A stretch of 39,363 nucleotides of DNA. It comes from Providencia burhodogranariea DSM 19968. GTDB taxonomy: Bacteria > Pseudomonadota > Gammaproteobacteria > Enterobacterales > Enterobacteriaceae. How positions within the stretch are numbered: the first letter of the stretch is position 1; every line of letters begins with the position of its first letter. Positions 1 to 7,869 of the stretch are shown here, in pieces. The stretch is taken from positions 2,381,027-2,420,389 of the forward strand of contig NZ_KB233222.1 of assembly GCF_000314855.2 (NCBI RefSeq), written 5' to 3'. Both the position numbers and the translations under genes were made by a program. The notes under the pieces were generated by a model. It saw nothing but the letters and a program-made list of their open reading frames with translations. It was not told where the DNA came from and made no database searches.

Positions 1-11
1 GATTTTTTGAT

Positions 12-87
12 TGGTGGGTCGTGCAGGATTCGAACCTGCGACCAATTGATTAAAAGTCAACTGCTCTACCAACTGAGCTAACGACCC
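12..87 (-). tRNA. tRNA-Lys (anticodon UUU), copy A
   Basis: A 76-nt cloverleaf on the minus strand, with encoded 3' CCA. The acceptor arms GGGTCGT and ACGACCC pair fully, the anticodon loop CTTTTAA gives anticodon UUU, and the T-arm carries GGTTCGAATCC. It decodes AAA and AAG lysine codons. It lies downstream of cpoB, as the lysT-valT-lysW tRNA cluster does in E. coli. It is identical in sequence to copy C (415-490). Confidence 0.97.
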
Positions 88-417
88 ATCTAAAATCTTT
101 TCTTGTAAAACTTGATTAATCTATCAATAGAACTAATCACAAACTAAATGTACTTATTTAAAAACTCATCATTCTATTCGAATAATAACAACTTAGAGAT
201 GGTTAGTTGTACAGGATTATAAAGCCTCCGGCTTCACCCTTCGGGTCGAACCTGCAACCAGCTTGTAAAAGTCAGTAGTTCAACCAACTAAGCTAACTAC
301 CCATCTAAAGTCTTTTCTTGTAAAACTTGATTAATCTATCAATATAACTAATCACAAACTAAATGTACTTATTTAAAAACTCATCATTCTATTCGAATAA
401 TAACAACTTAGAGATGG
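87..417. repeat. Duplicated about 115-bp tRNA spacer
   Basis: The spacer at 88-199 and the one at 303-414 are almost identical; I see only a few substitutions, such as AAAATC versus AAAGTC near the start and ATAGAAC versus ATATAAC in the middle. Each spacer follows a tRNA-Lys-like unit, so tRNA plus spacer was duplicated in tandem. The tRNA body of the middle unit has diverged far more than the spacers. Confidence 0.9.
200..302 (-). pseudogene. Decayed tRNA-Lys with a 28-nt insertion in the T-arm
   Basis: This stretch aligns with the two intact tRNA-Lys genes. The 5' half is still recognisable (GGGTAGTTAGCTTAGTTGG) and the anticodon region still reads GACTTTTA. The acceptor arm has two non-pairing positions, the anticodon stem is broken, and about 28 nt (217-244) are inserted in the T-arm between the segments equivalent to GGTTCG and AATCC. 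The insert consists of two small palindromes, AAGCC-TCC-GGCTT and ACCC-TTC-GGGT on the plus strand. It is unlikely to be a working tRNA. Confidence 0.85.
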
Positions 418-490
418 TGGGTCGTGCAGGATTCGAACCTGCGACCAATTGATTAAAAGTCAACTGCTCTACCAACTGAGCTAACGACCC
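415..490 (-). tRNA. tRNA-Lys (anticodon UUU), copy C
   Basis: A 76-nt tRNA with encoded CCA, identical to copy A: same acceptor stem, anticodon loop CTTTTAA and T-arm. It is the copy nearest the predicted promoter and so the first in the transcript. Two identical copies flanking a broken one suggest tandem duplication. Confidence 0.97.
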
Positions 491-563
491 ATCTGAAAGC
501 TTGAGAATCAAAAAGCTATTTGATTCATATTGATACTAATAATTCTCGTCTCAACGGCGGCTT

Positions 564-591
564 ATATTACTGATTTCTGAAGAGGGTGCAA
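564..591 (-). promoter_or_regulatory. Probable tRNA-Lys promoter
   Basis: On the minus strand there is TTGCAC, a 16-nt spacer, then TAATAT, followed by the GC-rich stretch AAGCCGCC. A GC-rich discriminator is typical of stringently controlled stable-RNA promoters. It lies about 75 nt upstream of the first tRNA. The rest of 491-635 holds no gene that I can see. Confidence 0.5.
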
Positions 592-635
592 TGATTTTTT
601 TAAAAAATACAACTGAATGCACACTTATCATACGG

Positions 636-675
636 TTAACCCCGAAATATTCGGTAATTACTTCTTCGGGGCTAA
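636..675 (-). terminator. Hairpin after cpoB (end of the tol-pal operon)
   Basis: An 11-nt inverted repeat (TTAACCCCGAA at 636-646 with TTCGGGGCTAA at 665-675) starts three bases beyond the cpoB stop codon. No clear T-run follows on the minus strand, so it may be a weak terminator or an mRNA-stabilising stem allowing some read-through to the tRNAs. Confidence 0.6.
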
Positions 676-678
676 TGA

Positions 679-1449
679 TTAAAGTGAACTAAGCTTTTTC
701 TCAGCAAGTTTAGAGCCAGAACTATTAGGGTATTGTTTTAATACCTGTTGATAGACAGCTTTCGCTTTATCCTTTTGCCCCTTGTCTTGCATGATGAGTC
801 CTACTTTATATAAGGCTTCACTGCTTTTTTGGGATTTAGGATATTCTTTAACTACTGTCGCAAAGTAGAATGCTGCATCATCTTTGCTACCTTTATTGTA
901 ATTAAGTTGGCCTAACCAATAGTTGGCATTAGATTGATAACTTGATTTAGGATAACTTTTTATAAAGCTTTGTAATGCTCCAATAGCCTCATCGATCTGC
1001 GCTTTTGATTTGCTATTCATCGCAAGCGTAACCGCTGCGTTATAATCTTCCTTTTCACCGCCGCCTGATACTGCTGGAGCAGGTGATGCTGTCGTAGAAG
1101 ATGAATCAGGCGTGGTCGCTGAGTCTGAAGCTGTAGTTCCACTCCCTGCTTGATCTAATTGCATATACAAATCTTTTTGGCGCTCAACAACCTGATTCAG
1201 TTTATATTCACTTTCCTGAATTTGTCCACGTAACATATCAATATCACGTTGGTTGTCAGCAAGTTGCTGCTGGATTTGATACAAGATCTGACCTTGAGAA
1301 CTAACGGCTGTCTCAAGTTGAGCAAGGCGATCACCGGATGAACCGGATCCGACATTAATGATTGGCGCTTGGGCAATAGCGGCCCAAGGGACCGCTACGC
1401 CAACCAATAACGACAGACCTACAAGTAGATGTCTGAAGTTACTGTTCAT
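679..1449 (-). CDS. cpoB: CpoB (YbgF), periplasmic TPR partner of Tol-Pal
   Basis: A 256-residue periplasmic protein that in E. coli couples outer-membrane constriction by Tol-Pal to PBP1B peptidoglycan synthesis at the septum. It has a signal peptide ending AIAQA at about residue 28. A glutamine-rich coiled coil follows (about 40-100), which trimerises in the family. A Ser/Thr/Pro/Ala-rich linker spans about 104-130, and the C-terminal part carries tetratricopeptide-like repeats (FIKSYPKSSYQSNANYWLG, EYPKSQKSSEALYKVG, QYPNSSGSKLAEKKL). It is the last gene of the operon, 22 nt after pal. Length and order match the enterobacterial family. Confidence 0.96.
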   Translation of the reverse strand: MNSNFRHLLVGLSLLVGVAVPWAAIAQAPIINVGSGSSGDRLAQLETAVSSQGQILYQIQQQLADNQRDIDMLRGQIQESEYKLNQVVERQKDLYMQLDQAGSGTTASDSATTPDSSSTTASPAPAVSGGGEKEDYNAAVTLAMNSKSKAQIDEAIGALQSFIKSYPKSSYQSNANYWLGQLNYNKGSKDDAAFYFATVVKEYPKSQKSSEALYKVGLIMQDKGQKDKAKAVYQQVLKQYPNSSGSKLAEKKLSSL

Positions 1450-1471
1450 AAGAGATAATTTCGCTTATATA

Positions 1472-1969
1472 TTAGTATGCAATTACTGCGCGACGGTTTT
1501 TAGCGTAATCAGCTTCTGTGTGACCTAACACAGCTGGTTTTTCTTTACCGTAAGAAACCAGAGAAACTTGATCACCAGCGACACCTTTGCTTTGCAGGTA
1601 CATTTTAACTGCATTAGCACGGCGCTCGCCTAATGCGATGTTGTACTCAGGAGTACCGCGTTCATCCGCATGACCTTCAACAACAACTTTAACAGATGGG
1701 TTGCTACGCAGGAATGCTGCGTGCGCATCTAACATATCAGCATATTCTGGAGATACGTTATATTTATCGAAACCGAAGTAAACGATATTGTTGTTTTGCA
1801 GTTCTTGCATTTGCTGACGTGCCAGCTCTTCCGCAGACAGACCAGTATTAGTTTGGTTAGTTGAAGAATCCGCACCATTCTGGTCATTGTTTTTGTTAGA
1901 GCTACAAGCTGCGACAGCCATGATTGGTAATGCGATCATCAGCCCTTTAAGCACTTTATTCAGTTGCAT
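1472..1969 (-). CDS. pal: Pal, peptidoglycan-associated outer-membrane lipoprotein
   Basis: A 165-residue lipoprotein that anchors the outer membrane to peptidoglycan and binds TolB and TolA. The signal peptide ends in the lipobox VAAC, with the lipidated cysteine at residue 22. A Ser/Asn/Gln-rich tether (about 23-55) follows. The OmpA-like domain (about 60-165) contains the diaminopimelate-binding region with [12 protein letters not shown] and [10 protein letters not shown]. It lies between tolB and cpoB, 43 nt after tolB, as in other Enterobacterales. Confidence 0.98.
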   Translation of the reverse strand: MQLNKVLKGLMIALPIMAVAACSSNKNNDQNGADSSTNQTNTGLSAEELARQQMQELQNNNIVYFGFDKYNVSPEYADMLDAHAAFLRSNPSVKVVVEGHADERGTPEYNIALGERRANAVKMYLQSKGVAGDQVSLVSYGKEKPAVLGHTEADYAKNRRAVIAY

Positions 1970-2012
1970 CGTTTTGATCCTTTAATAGTTTGCCACACAT
2001 TATTATTATGCA

Positions 2013-3305
2013 TCACAGATACGGCGACCAAGCAGGAAATTTAACCTGTCCATCGGTAGCCGGAAGACGCGCTTTGAAACGCCCGTCGGTCGAAACTAGC
2101 TGCAATATAGTCCCCAAGCCTTGAGAGGAGCTATAAATTACCATAGTGCCGTTAGGTGCGATACTCGGCGTTTCATCTAGAAACGTTTTAGTTAAATATT
2201 CAACGTTACCCGTTGCCAGATCTTGTTTAGCGATATGCTGCTGACCGCCTCCGGAGCTGACCATTACAAGGAAGGATCCATCCGGGCTAACATCAGCGTC
2301 CTGATTTTGTGAACCTTCCCAGGTTACACGTACAGGGCTACCACCATTAATATTAATTTTGTAAATTTGCGGTCGACCCGCTTGGTCCGAAGTATAGACC
2401 AATGTTTGACTATCTGGCATCCAGCTTGGCTCTGTATTATTGCTACGGCCATCAGTCACTTGACGAATTTGACCACTTGCTAAGTCCATAATATAGAGAT
2501 TCAGGCTACCTGTTTTCGACAGTGCAAAGGCTAGTTTAGTCCCATCTGGTGAAAATGCAGGTGCACCATTATGACGCGGGAATGATGCAACCTGACGAAC
2601 AGCCCCACTTGACAAGGTCTGAATCACCAGTGCTGAACTGCCACTTTCAAATGTCACATACGCCAAGCGCTCACCATCTGGTGACCATGTTGGCGACATC
2701 AGAGGCTCTGGTGAACGATGTACCGTAAATTGGTTATAACCATCGTAGTCAGAGACTCGTAATTCATATGGATATTGACCGCCTTTATTTGTCACGACAT
2801 AGGCGATACGAGTACGAAATGCCCCACGAATTCCGGTCAGCTTTTCAAAAACTTCATCGCTTGCGGTATGGCCTGCATAACGTAACCATTCCTTAGTTAC
2901 TTTAAATTGATTCTGAGATAAAACAGCACCCGGACTACCAGCAACATCAACCAGTTGATAACTGACAACATAGCTACCATCGGCAGCAGGTTGAACCTGA
3001 CCGACAACAACTGCATTAATGCCAAGCGCGGTCCATGCCTCTGGTGTTACTTCAGAAGCGGTACCTGGTTGCTGTGGCATACGACTTGGCTCAATAGGAT
3101 TAAATTTACCACTATTGCGTAAGTCAGCACTGACAATTTGCCCGATTTCTTGTGGGGGTGTACCTGAGCCAGACCATTTAAAAGGCACGACGCCAATTGG
3201 TTGAGCACTATTAACACCTTCCGTGATCTCAATACGAATCTCTGCCTGAGCAACTGTTGCCCATAGCATGACAAACCCGAGAACTACTTTAAAAGCCTGC
3301 TTCAT
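2013..3305 (-). CDS. tolB: TolB, periplasmic beta-propeller of the Tol-Pal system
   Basis: A 430-residue periplasmic protein that binds Pal and is recruited by TolA. I start at [11 protein letters not shown] because a strong ribosome site (GGGAG, AAGG) lies just upstream and a clean signal peptide ends at AQA (residue 21). A longer in-frame start at 3341 would put 12 residues before the signal peptide and is unlikely. The N-terminal domain runs to about residue 160. The rest is a six-bladed propeller with repeated S-PDG-LA/LV units ([46 protein letters not shown]). A 142-nt gap separates it from tolA; in E. coli this gap holds an internal promoter, but I cannot identify one confidently here. 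Confidence 0.97.
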   Translation of the reverse strand: MKQAFKVVLGFVMLWATVAQAEIRIEITEGVNSAQPIGVVPFKWSGSGTPPQEIGQIVSADLRNSGKFNPIEPSRMPQQPGTASEVTPEAWTALGINAVVVGQVQPAADGSYVVSYQLVDVAGSPGAVLSQNQFKVTKEWLRYAGHTASDEVFEKLTGIRGAFRTRIAYVVTNKGGQYPYELRVSDYDGYNQFTVHRSPEPLMSPTWSPDGERLAYVTFESGSSALVIQTLSSGAVRQVASFPRHNGAPAFSPDGTKLAFALSKTGSLNLYIMDLASGQIRQVTDGRSNNTEPSWMPDSQTLVYTSDQAGRPQIYKININGGSPVRVTWEGSQNQDADVSPDGSFLVMVSSGGGQQHIAKQDLATGNVEYLTKTFLDETPSIAPNGTMVIYSSSQGLGTILQLVSTDGRFKARLPATDGQVKFPAWSPYL

Positions 3306-3447
3306 CCTTATCTCCCTTACTGTGGTACTGAAGAGCACCACAATAATTCGCTGAATATTAACAAAGGTATACTAACAAAACTAGATAGCGTACAAACTAT
3401 TTATGCTAAAGCAGATAGAAATTCAATACAGACAGCTCTGACTTATC

Positions 3448-4614
3448 CTATTTAGGGTTAAATACAACTGTACTTCCTTGTTTTTTAAATGCTTCATAAA
3501 CATCAGCCGGAGGCCTAGGTAGCTTCGCAAGTTTTGCTGCTCTAATTGCAGCATCACAGAGTGCTGGGTCATTAGCCGCATTATTTTTCGGCGTAATGCT
3601 TATCAACAAACCATCTGGCGCAATTTTTAATTGAAGATCACACGTTCTTCCACGGAAGGTATCCGAGTCATAGAACTTACTTTGGATAGCTGCTTTAACT
3701 TTACCTGCATAACTATCAACATCAGCATTTGAAGCTCCAGATTTTTTACCTCCTCCTTGACCAGCAGCTGCGGCTCCACCTTGTTTACTTGGACCAGACG
3801 AAGTCAGATCACCCAGTAAATCATCAACTGAAGAGGCACTTTTTGCAGCTTCAGCTTTATCTTTAGCTGCTTTGGCCTTGGCTTCTTTATCTGCTTTAGC
3901 TTTAGCATCTGCGGCAGCCTTAGCATCTGCTTTAGCTTTAGCATCTGCGGCAGCCTTAGCATCCGCTGCTGCTTTAGCTTCTGCGGCAGCTTTAGCATCC
4001 GCTGCTGCCTTAGCTTCTGCGGCAGCTTTAGCATCCGCTGCTGCCTTAGCTTCTGCGGCAGCTTTGGCTTTTACTGCTTCAGCTTCTTTTTTAGCTACAG
4101 CCTCTGCTTTCTCCTTCGCTGCGGCTTGTTCTTTAACCAGTTTTTCTTTTTCAGCTTTCGCTTTTGCGGCGGCTTCTTCTGCTATTTTTTGCTCTTGTTT
4201 AGCTTTTTTAGCAGATTCAGCAGCTTGCTGTTGTTGCTGCTCTGCTTGTTTTTGTTGCTGTTGCGCCTCACGTTCAGTCTGAATACGCTCTTGCTCCAGT
4301 TTTTGCAGACGTTTTTGTTCCTGCTCTTGCTTTTCCCTCAGCTCAGCATCTTGTTTCTGTTCTTTCTCTTTACGTTCTTTAACGGCTTGTTTAGCGCTAT
4401 TTTCTTGTTGCTGCATTTGGTTATATTGCTCAACAATAGCACCGGGGTCGACCATCACCGCATCGATGACAGTCCCCTCTTCCCCACCTCCGCCAAGTTT
4501 GACGACGGAAACTAAGGAACCAATTATAATTAACGCTATCAATAAGACGTGTAATACAACTGACGTCAGAAGAGAGCGTTTTAAATTATCATTTTTCTCT
4601 TTTGTCTTTCCCAC
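3448..4614 (-). CDS. tolA: TolA, inner-membrane-anchored periplasmic bridge
   Basis: A 388-residue protein linking TolQR to Pal/TolB, and used by group A colicins and filamentous phages for entry in related bacteria. Domain I is a single N-terminal membrane helix (about 14-38) including the SxxxH motif SVVLH that meets TolQ. Domain II (about 60-270) is a long Lys/Ala/Gln/Glu helix with Ala-rich repeats (KAAADAKA, KAAAEAKA). Domain III (about 290-388) is the globular C-terminus, with two cysteines in GRTCDL and PALCDA. It follows tolR by 33 nt. Domain II is slightly shorter than in E. coli TolA (421 residues). Confidence 0.97.
   Translation of the reverse strand: MGKTKEKNDNLKRSLLTSVVLHVLLIALIIIGSLVSVVKLGGGGEEGTVIDAVMVDPGAIVEQYNQMQQQENSAKQAVKERKEKEQKQDAELREKQEQEQKRLQKLEQERIQTEREAQQQQKQAEQQQQQAAESAKKAKQEQKIAEEAAAKAKAEKEKLVKEQAAAKEKAEAVAKKEAEAVKAKAAAEAKAAADAKAAAEAKAAADAKAAAEAKAAADAKAAADAKAKADAKAAADAKAKADKEAKAKAAKDKAEAAKSASSVDDLLGDLTSSGPSKQGGAAAAGQGGGKKSGASNADVDSYAGKVKAAIQSKFYDSDTFRGRTCDLQLKIAPDGLLISITPKNNAANDPALCDAAIRAAKLAKLPRPPADVYEAFKKQGSTVVFNPK
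3895..4072 (-). repeat. Tandem repeats encoding the TolA helical domain
   Basis: An in-frame array of near-identical short units encodes alternating AAADAKA and AAAEAKA heptads. The central part repeats as an about 36-nt unit; the GCATCCGCTGCTGC core recurs at about 3960, 3996 and 4030. Such arrays readily expand or contract by slippage in multiples of three, so strain-to-strain length variation of TolA is expected. Confidence 0.85.
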
Positions 4615-4647
4615 AACTGGTTTCCAAAAAAAGAATCGTCACTCAAA

Positions 4648-5070
4648 CTACATGGGTTGAGTCATTAAACCGACTGATTTGATCCCTGCTTGATGCAAAA
4701 TATTCAGTGCCTTAATAACTTCATCATAAGGAACTTCTTTCGCACCGCCGATGAGAAAAATAGCCTTTGGATTTTTCTCTAACTGCGTTTTCGCCTCAGC
4801 AGCAATCTGTTCCGGTGGTAATAAATCTAAACGTTCACCGTCGATTAACATATTATATTGGCCAACACCTGCAACCTCTAAAATAATCGGCGGATTATCA
4901 CTTGATGATACTGTCTGAGTATCTGTGGCATCCGGCAGATCAACCTCCACGCTTTGAGAGATAATCGGCGCTGTTGCCATAAAAATTAACAACAGCACCA
5001 ACAACACATCCAGCAATGGAACAATGTTGATTTCGGATTTCAGCTCACGTTTGCGACTATTGCGCGCCAT
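4648..5070 (-). CDS. tolR: TolR, proton-channel and periplasmic subunit
   Basis: A 140-residue inner-membrane protein of the ExbD/TolR family. It has one membrane helix (about 17-38) carrying the proton-binding aspartate D21 in VPLLDVLL (D23 in E. coli). The periplasmic domain follows and ends in the family-typical GIKSVGLMTQPM. With TolQ it converts proton flow into movement of TolA. It lies 17 nt downstream of tolQ. Confidence 0.98.
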   Translation of the reverse strand: MARNSRKRELKSEINIVPLLDVLLVLLLIFMATAPIISQSVEVDLPDATDTQTVSSSDNPPIILEVAGVGQYNMLIDGERLDLLPPEQIAAEAKTQLEKNPKAIFLIGGAKEVPYDEVIKALNILHQAGIKSVGLMTQPM

Positions 5071-5087
5071 TCGCTTATCTCCCCGTA

Positions 5088-5771
5088 TTATTTCTTATCA
5101 GCAGAAAATGCTTGGCGATGTAAAATAGCCAGGAACTCTTCCATAAAGTTATCGTAGTTCTGCTCTAATTTGTTCACGCGTTGGTTCAAGCGGTTATATG
5201 CCATAACAGCAGGAATAGCTGCAAACAAGCCAATTGCTGTTGCAATCAAAGCTTCTGCGATACCCGGTGCAACCATCTGCAATGTAGCTTGTTTAACAGA
5301 ACCTAATGCGATGAATGCATGCATTATCCCCCACACCGTACCAAATAAGCCAATATAAGGGCTGATTGAACCTACTGTGCCTAAAAATGGGATATGGTTT
5401 TCAACGGATTCAAGTTCACGGTTCATTGAGATACGCATTGCCCGAGATGCCCCAGTCAATACAGCATCTGGAGCATGAATGTTCGCTTGATGTAAACGGA
5501 CAAATTCTTTAAATCCAGAATAGAAAATTTGTTCTGCTCCACCTAGAGCATCACGACGCGCTTGACTTTCTTTATATAAACGCGATAACTCAATACCTGA
5601 CCAAAACTTATCCTCGAAAGCTTCTGCCTCACGGGTAGCCGCATTTAAAATTTTTGTTCTCTGAATAATAATAGCCCAAGAGGCTATAGAGAACCCGATC
5701 AAAACGAACATAATGATCTGAACTAATAGGCTAGCTTTTAGGAATAAATCCAGGATATTCATGTCAGCCAC
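5088..5771 (-). CDS. tolQ: TolQ, motor channel subunit
   Basis: A 227-residue inner-membrane protein of the ExbB/MotA family that forms the pore around TolR. Membrane helices lie at about 15-38, 135-160 and 170-195; the conserved block [20 protein letters not shown] and [18 protein letters not shown] are visible. The chosen start is a GTG at 5771, giving an N-terminus ([10 protein letters not shown]) of the same length as E. coli TolQ. An ATG three codons later (5762) is the alternative. The GTG start overlaps the 3' end of ybgC by 13 nt, implying translational coupling. Confidence 0.97.
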   Translation of the reverse strand: MADMNILDLFLKASLLVQIIMFVLIGFSIASWAIIIQRTKILNAATREAEAFEDKFWSGIELSRLYKESQARRDALGGAEQIFYSGFKEFVRLHQANIHAPDAVLTGASRAMRISMNRELESVENHIPFLGTVGSISPYIGLFGTVWGIMHAFIALGSVKQATLQMVAPGIAEALIATAIGLFAAIPAVMAYNRLNQRVNKLEQNYDNFMEEFLAILHRQAFSADKK

Positions 5772-6172
5772 TGTTTAAACTCCGCGACAATAGACTTAGG
5801 AAGCGCTGTTGGCTTCATTTTTGATATGTCCACACAAGCAATAAGGGCAACAGCCCCACAAAGCAGGTTACCTTGTGAATCAACTAACCTTTGTTGAAAG
5901 GTTAAAGAGGCACGTTTTATATCAATAATTTGTGTCTCAATTTCCAATAAATCATCTAGCCGAGCTGCCCTGATAAAATCTGTTGTCATGCTGCGAACAA
6001 CGAATCCCAGGTTCTCTGCCAGTAAATTTTGTTGATTGATACCTATATTCCGCAGCATCTCGGTTCTAGCTCGTTCAAAAAAAGCAAGATAACGCGCATG
6101 GTAAACCACACCGCCCGCATCAGTATCTTCATAATACACGCGAACAGGCCAGCGAAATAGCATAACAACCAC
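5759..6172 (-). CDS. ybgC: YbgC, acyl-CoA thioesterase of the tol operon
   Basis: A 137-residue hot-dog-fold thioesterase, cytoplasmic, acting on short-chain and other acyl-CoA in related bacteria. The 4-hydroxybenzoyl-CoA thioesterase-type active-site segment [20 protein letters not shown] is at about residues 13-32, with the catalytic Asp in EDTDAGG. The GTG at 6172 aligns the N-terminus with E. coli YbgC. An ATG at 6163 with a GGAG eight bases upstream is an equally reasonable start. It is the first gene of the tol-pal operon; its promoter must lie between here and the cyd terminator at 6253, where a weak TTCCAA/TATAGT pair is visible. Confidence 0.95.
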   Translation of the reverse strand: MVVMLFRWPVRVYYEDTDAGGVVYHARYLAFFERARTEMLRNIGINQQNLLAENLGFVVRSMTTDFIRAARLDDLLEIETQIIDIKRASLTFQQRLVDSQGNLLCGAVALIACVDISKMKPTALPKSIVAEFKQWLT

Positions 6173-6252
6173 TCCATCCTAGGTTAAATAATTAACGGTG
6201 TAACTATACTGAAGACGAGGACGCTTTGGAATGACTTAGAAGTAAAGTTATC

Positions 6253-6281
6253 AAAAAAAAATATGGGCCGATTGACCCATA
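6253..6281 (-). terminator. Rho-independent terminator of the cyd operon
   Basis: On the minus strand a TATGGG stem pairs with CCCATA across an 8-nt loop and is followed directly by nine T residues. It lies just beyond the ybgE stop codon and separates the cydABX-ybgE transcript from the ybgC-tol-pal promoter. Confidence 0.9.
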
Positions 6282-6295
6282 ATTGATAATTAGGA

Positions 6296-6583
6296 TTAAC
6301 CGAAGACTTTAATTAGCCCCCAGATAAGGATGATAGCTGCGGGTAATGGATGAAAAATAGTTCGCCAAATCAACTTATTAGGCCTAAAACCAACACCAAA
6401 TATGATGGCGCTGCACGTGGCCCAAATAAGTAATAACCCTTGCCAAATTAGGAATGAACTGGTTTTTGCTGCAAATAATGTCGGATCCCACATTACGCTT
6501 CCTGCAATCACCAAAGCTAATATAAGGATAAGAGCCCTTATCAGGCCCTTATCCAATAGCTGATAGCATTTATCCACCAGCAT
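6296..6583 (-). CDS. ybgE: YbgE, small membrane protein of the cyd operon
   Basis: A 95-residue inner-membrane protein (97 in E. coli) with three predicted hydrophobic helices at about 15-33, 43-63 and 76-93. It is a conserved member of the cydABX-ybgE operon; its precise role with cytochrome bd is not established. It starts 6 nt after the cydX stop codon, so it is almost certainly co-translated. Confidence 0.92.
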   Translation of the reverse strand: MLVDKCYQLLDKGLIRALILILALVIAGSVMWDPTLFAAKTSSFLIWQGLLLIWATCSAIIFGVGFRPNKLIWRTIFHPLPAAIILIWGLIKVFG

Positions 6584-6589
6584 TATTTA

Positions 6590-6703
6590 TTACTCACCAT
6601 CTTTGGCTGCAGCTTTATCTTCAGCATGCTCTAAAGCAAGCGCTGCAATCACTGCAAAACTACAAGCTAACAGCGTGCCGAGGATCCAGGCAAAATACCA
6701 CAT
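6590..6703 (-). CDS. cydX: CydX, small subunit of cytochrome bd-I oxidase
   Basis: A 37-residue single-span membrane protein with the family signature MWYFAWILGTLLA at its N-terminus and a charged C-terminal tail (EHAEDKAAAKDGE). E. coli CydX (37 residues) stabilises the haem b558/b595/d assembly of CydAB. A strong AAGGAG site stands seven bases before the ATG. It lies 12 nt after cydB and 6 nt before ybgE. Confidence 0.97.
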   Translation of the reverse strand: MWYFAWILGTLLACSFAVIAALALEHAEDKAAAKDGE

Positions 6704-6715
6704 ATGTTATGCTCC

Positions 6716-7855
6716 TTAATACAGTGAATGCTTGTTGCTTTCGATAAAGTTTTTGTCCAAGCGACCAAACATTTTGTAGTAACACCACGCAGTGTAGGCC
6801 AAAACGATTGGTACAAAAATAATCGCTACAACAGTCATTATTTGTAGAGTAAATAGGCTAGATGTTGCATCCCACATGGTCAAGCTTGCATTTGGCATGA
6901 TGCTTGATGGCATGATGAATGGGAACATTGCTACTCCACATGTCAAAATGATACATGCAATAGTCAACGATGAGCTAACAAATGCTAAACCATTTTTATC
7001 TACTTTGCTTAACAGCATAGTCAAGAGAGGCAATACTACACCTAAAGCAGGTAACACCCATAACGCTGGATAGTTATTGAAGTTGACCAACCACCCGCCA
7101 GCAACAACTTCTACTGTTTTATTCAGTGGATTTGATGGGCTGTAAGTATCAATAATTGAAGTCACAGCATAACCATCAATTCCCATTACTAGCCATACAC
7201 CAGCACCAGCGAACGTTAATGTTGTTAGCAAAGCTGTGATGTAAGTTGCTTTGCGGGCACGAAGATGCAGCTCACCCGTAGTGCGCATTTGTAAATAAGT
7301 TGCACCTTGAGTTACGATCATCATCAAACTTACCACTCCAGCCAACAAGCCGTATGGGTTAAGCAAGCCAAACAGGTTTCCTGTGTAGGTAAGGTACTGT
7401 AGTTTATTAATTTCGAATGGCACACCTAATAGCAGGTTACCAAACGCAACACCAATAACTAACGGTGGAACAAAACCACCGATAAACAGACCCCAGTCCC
7501 ACATGTTACGCCATTTTGGATTCTCCAGCTTAGAACGGTAGTCAAAACCGACTGGGCGGAAGAATAGTGCTGCTAGCACTAAAATCATAGCGACATAAAA
7601 ACCTGAGAACGAAGCAGCATAAACCTGTGGCCATGCTGCAAACATTGCCCCACCCGCGGTAATTAACCAAACTTGGTTACCATCCCAGTGCGGTGCAACA
7701 GCGTTAATCATGATACGACGATCAGTATCTGTTTTACCTAAAATAGGTAGCAGGAAGCCGACGCCCATGTCAAAACCATCTGTGACAGCGAAACCAATTA
7801 GCAGTACGCCAATTAAGATCCACCACACAAATCGAAGAACTTCATAATCAAACAT
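6716..7855 (-). CDS. cydB: Cytochrome bd-I ubiquinol oxidase subunit II
   Basis: A 379-residue polytopic inner-membrane protein, the same length as E. coli CydB. It starts MFDYEVLRFVWWILIGVLLI and carries the conserved GFDMGVGFLLP, ITAGGAMFAAWPQVYA and FRPVGFDYR blocks. It pairs with CydA to reduce oxygen to water with quinol electrons at high affinity, supporting microaerobic growth and resistance to nitric oxide and peroxide. A 14-nt gap separates it from cydA. Confidence 0.98.
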   Translation of the reverse strand: MFDYEVLRFVWWILIGVLLIGFAVTDGFDMGVGFLLPILGKTDTDRRIMINAVAPHWDGNQVWLITAGGAMFAAWPQVYAASFSGFYVAMILVLAALFFRPVGFDYRSKLENPKWRNMWDWGLFIGGFVPPLVIGVAFGNLLLGVPFEINKLQYLTYTGNLFGLLNPYGLLAGVVSLMMIVTQGATYLQMRTTGELHLRARKATYITALLTTLTFAGAGVWLVMGIDGYAVTSIIDTYSPSNPLNKTVEVVAGGWLVNFNNYPALWVLPALGVVLPLLTMLLSKVDKNGLAFVSSSLTIACIILTCGVAMFPFIMPSSIMPNASLTMWDATSSLFTLQIMTVVAIIFVPIVLAYTAWCYYKMFGRLDKNFIESNKHSLY

Positions 7856-7869
7856 AAGTGGACTCCTGT

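Noticed and set aside
87-417. CRISPR-like repeat/spacer pattern
   Set aside because: The repeats are a duplicated tRNA and its spacer, with only two units and no short direct repeats.
3306-3341. 12-residue upstream extension of TolB
   Set aside because: It would bury the signal peptide, and the shorter start has the better ribosome site.
3872-4515. Long plus-strand open frames opposite tolA
   Set aside because: They are the complement of the Ala/Lys and Gln repeats of TolA, are low-complexity and have no ribosome site or promoter.
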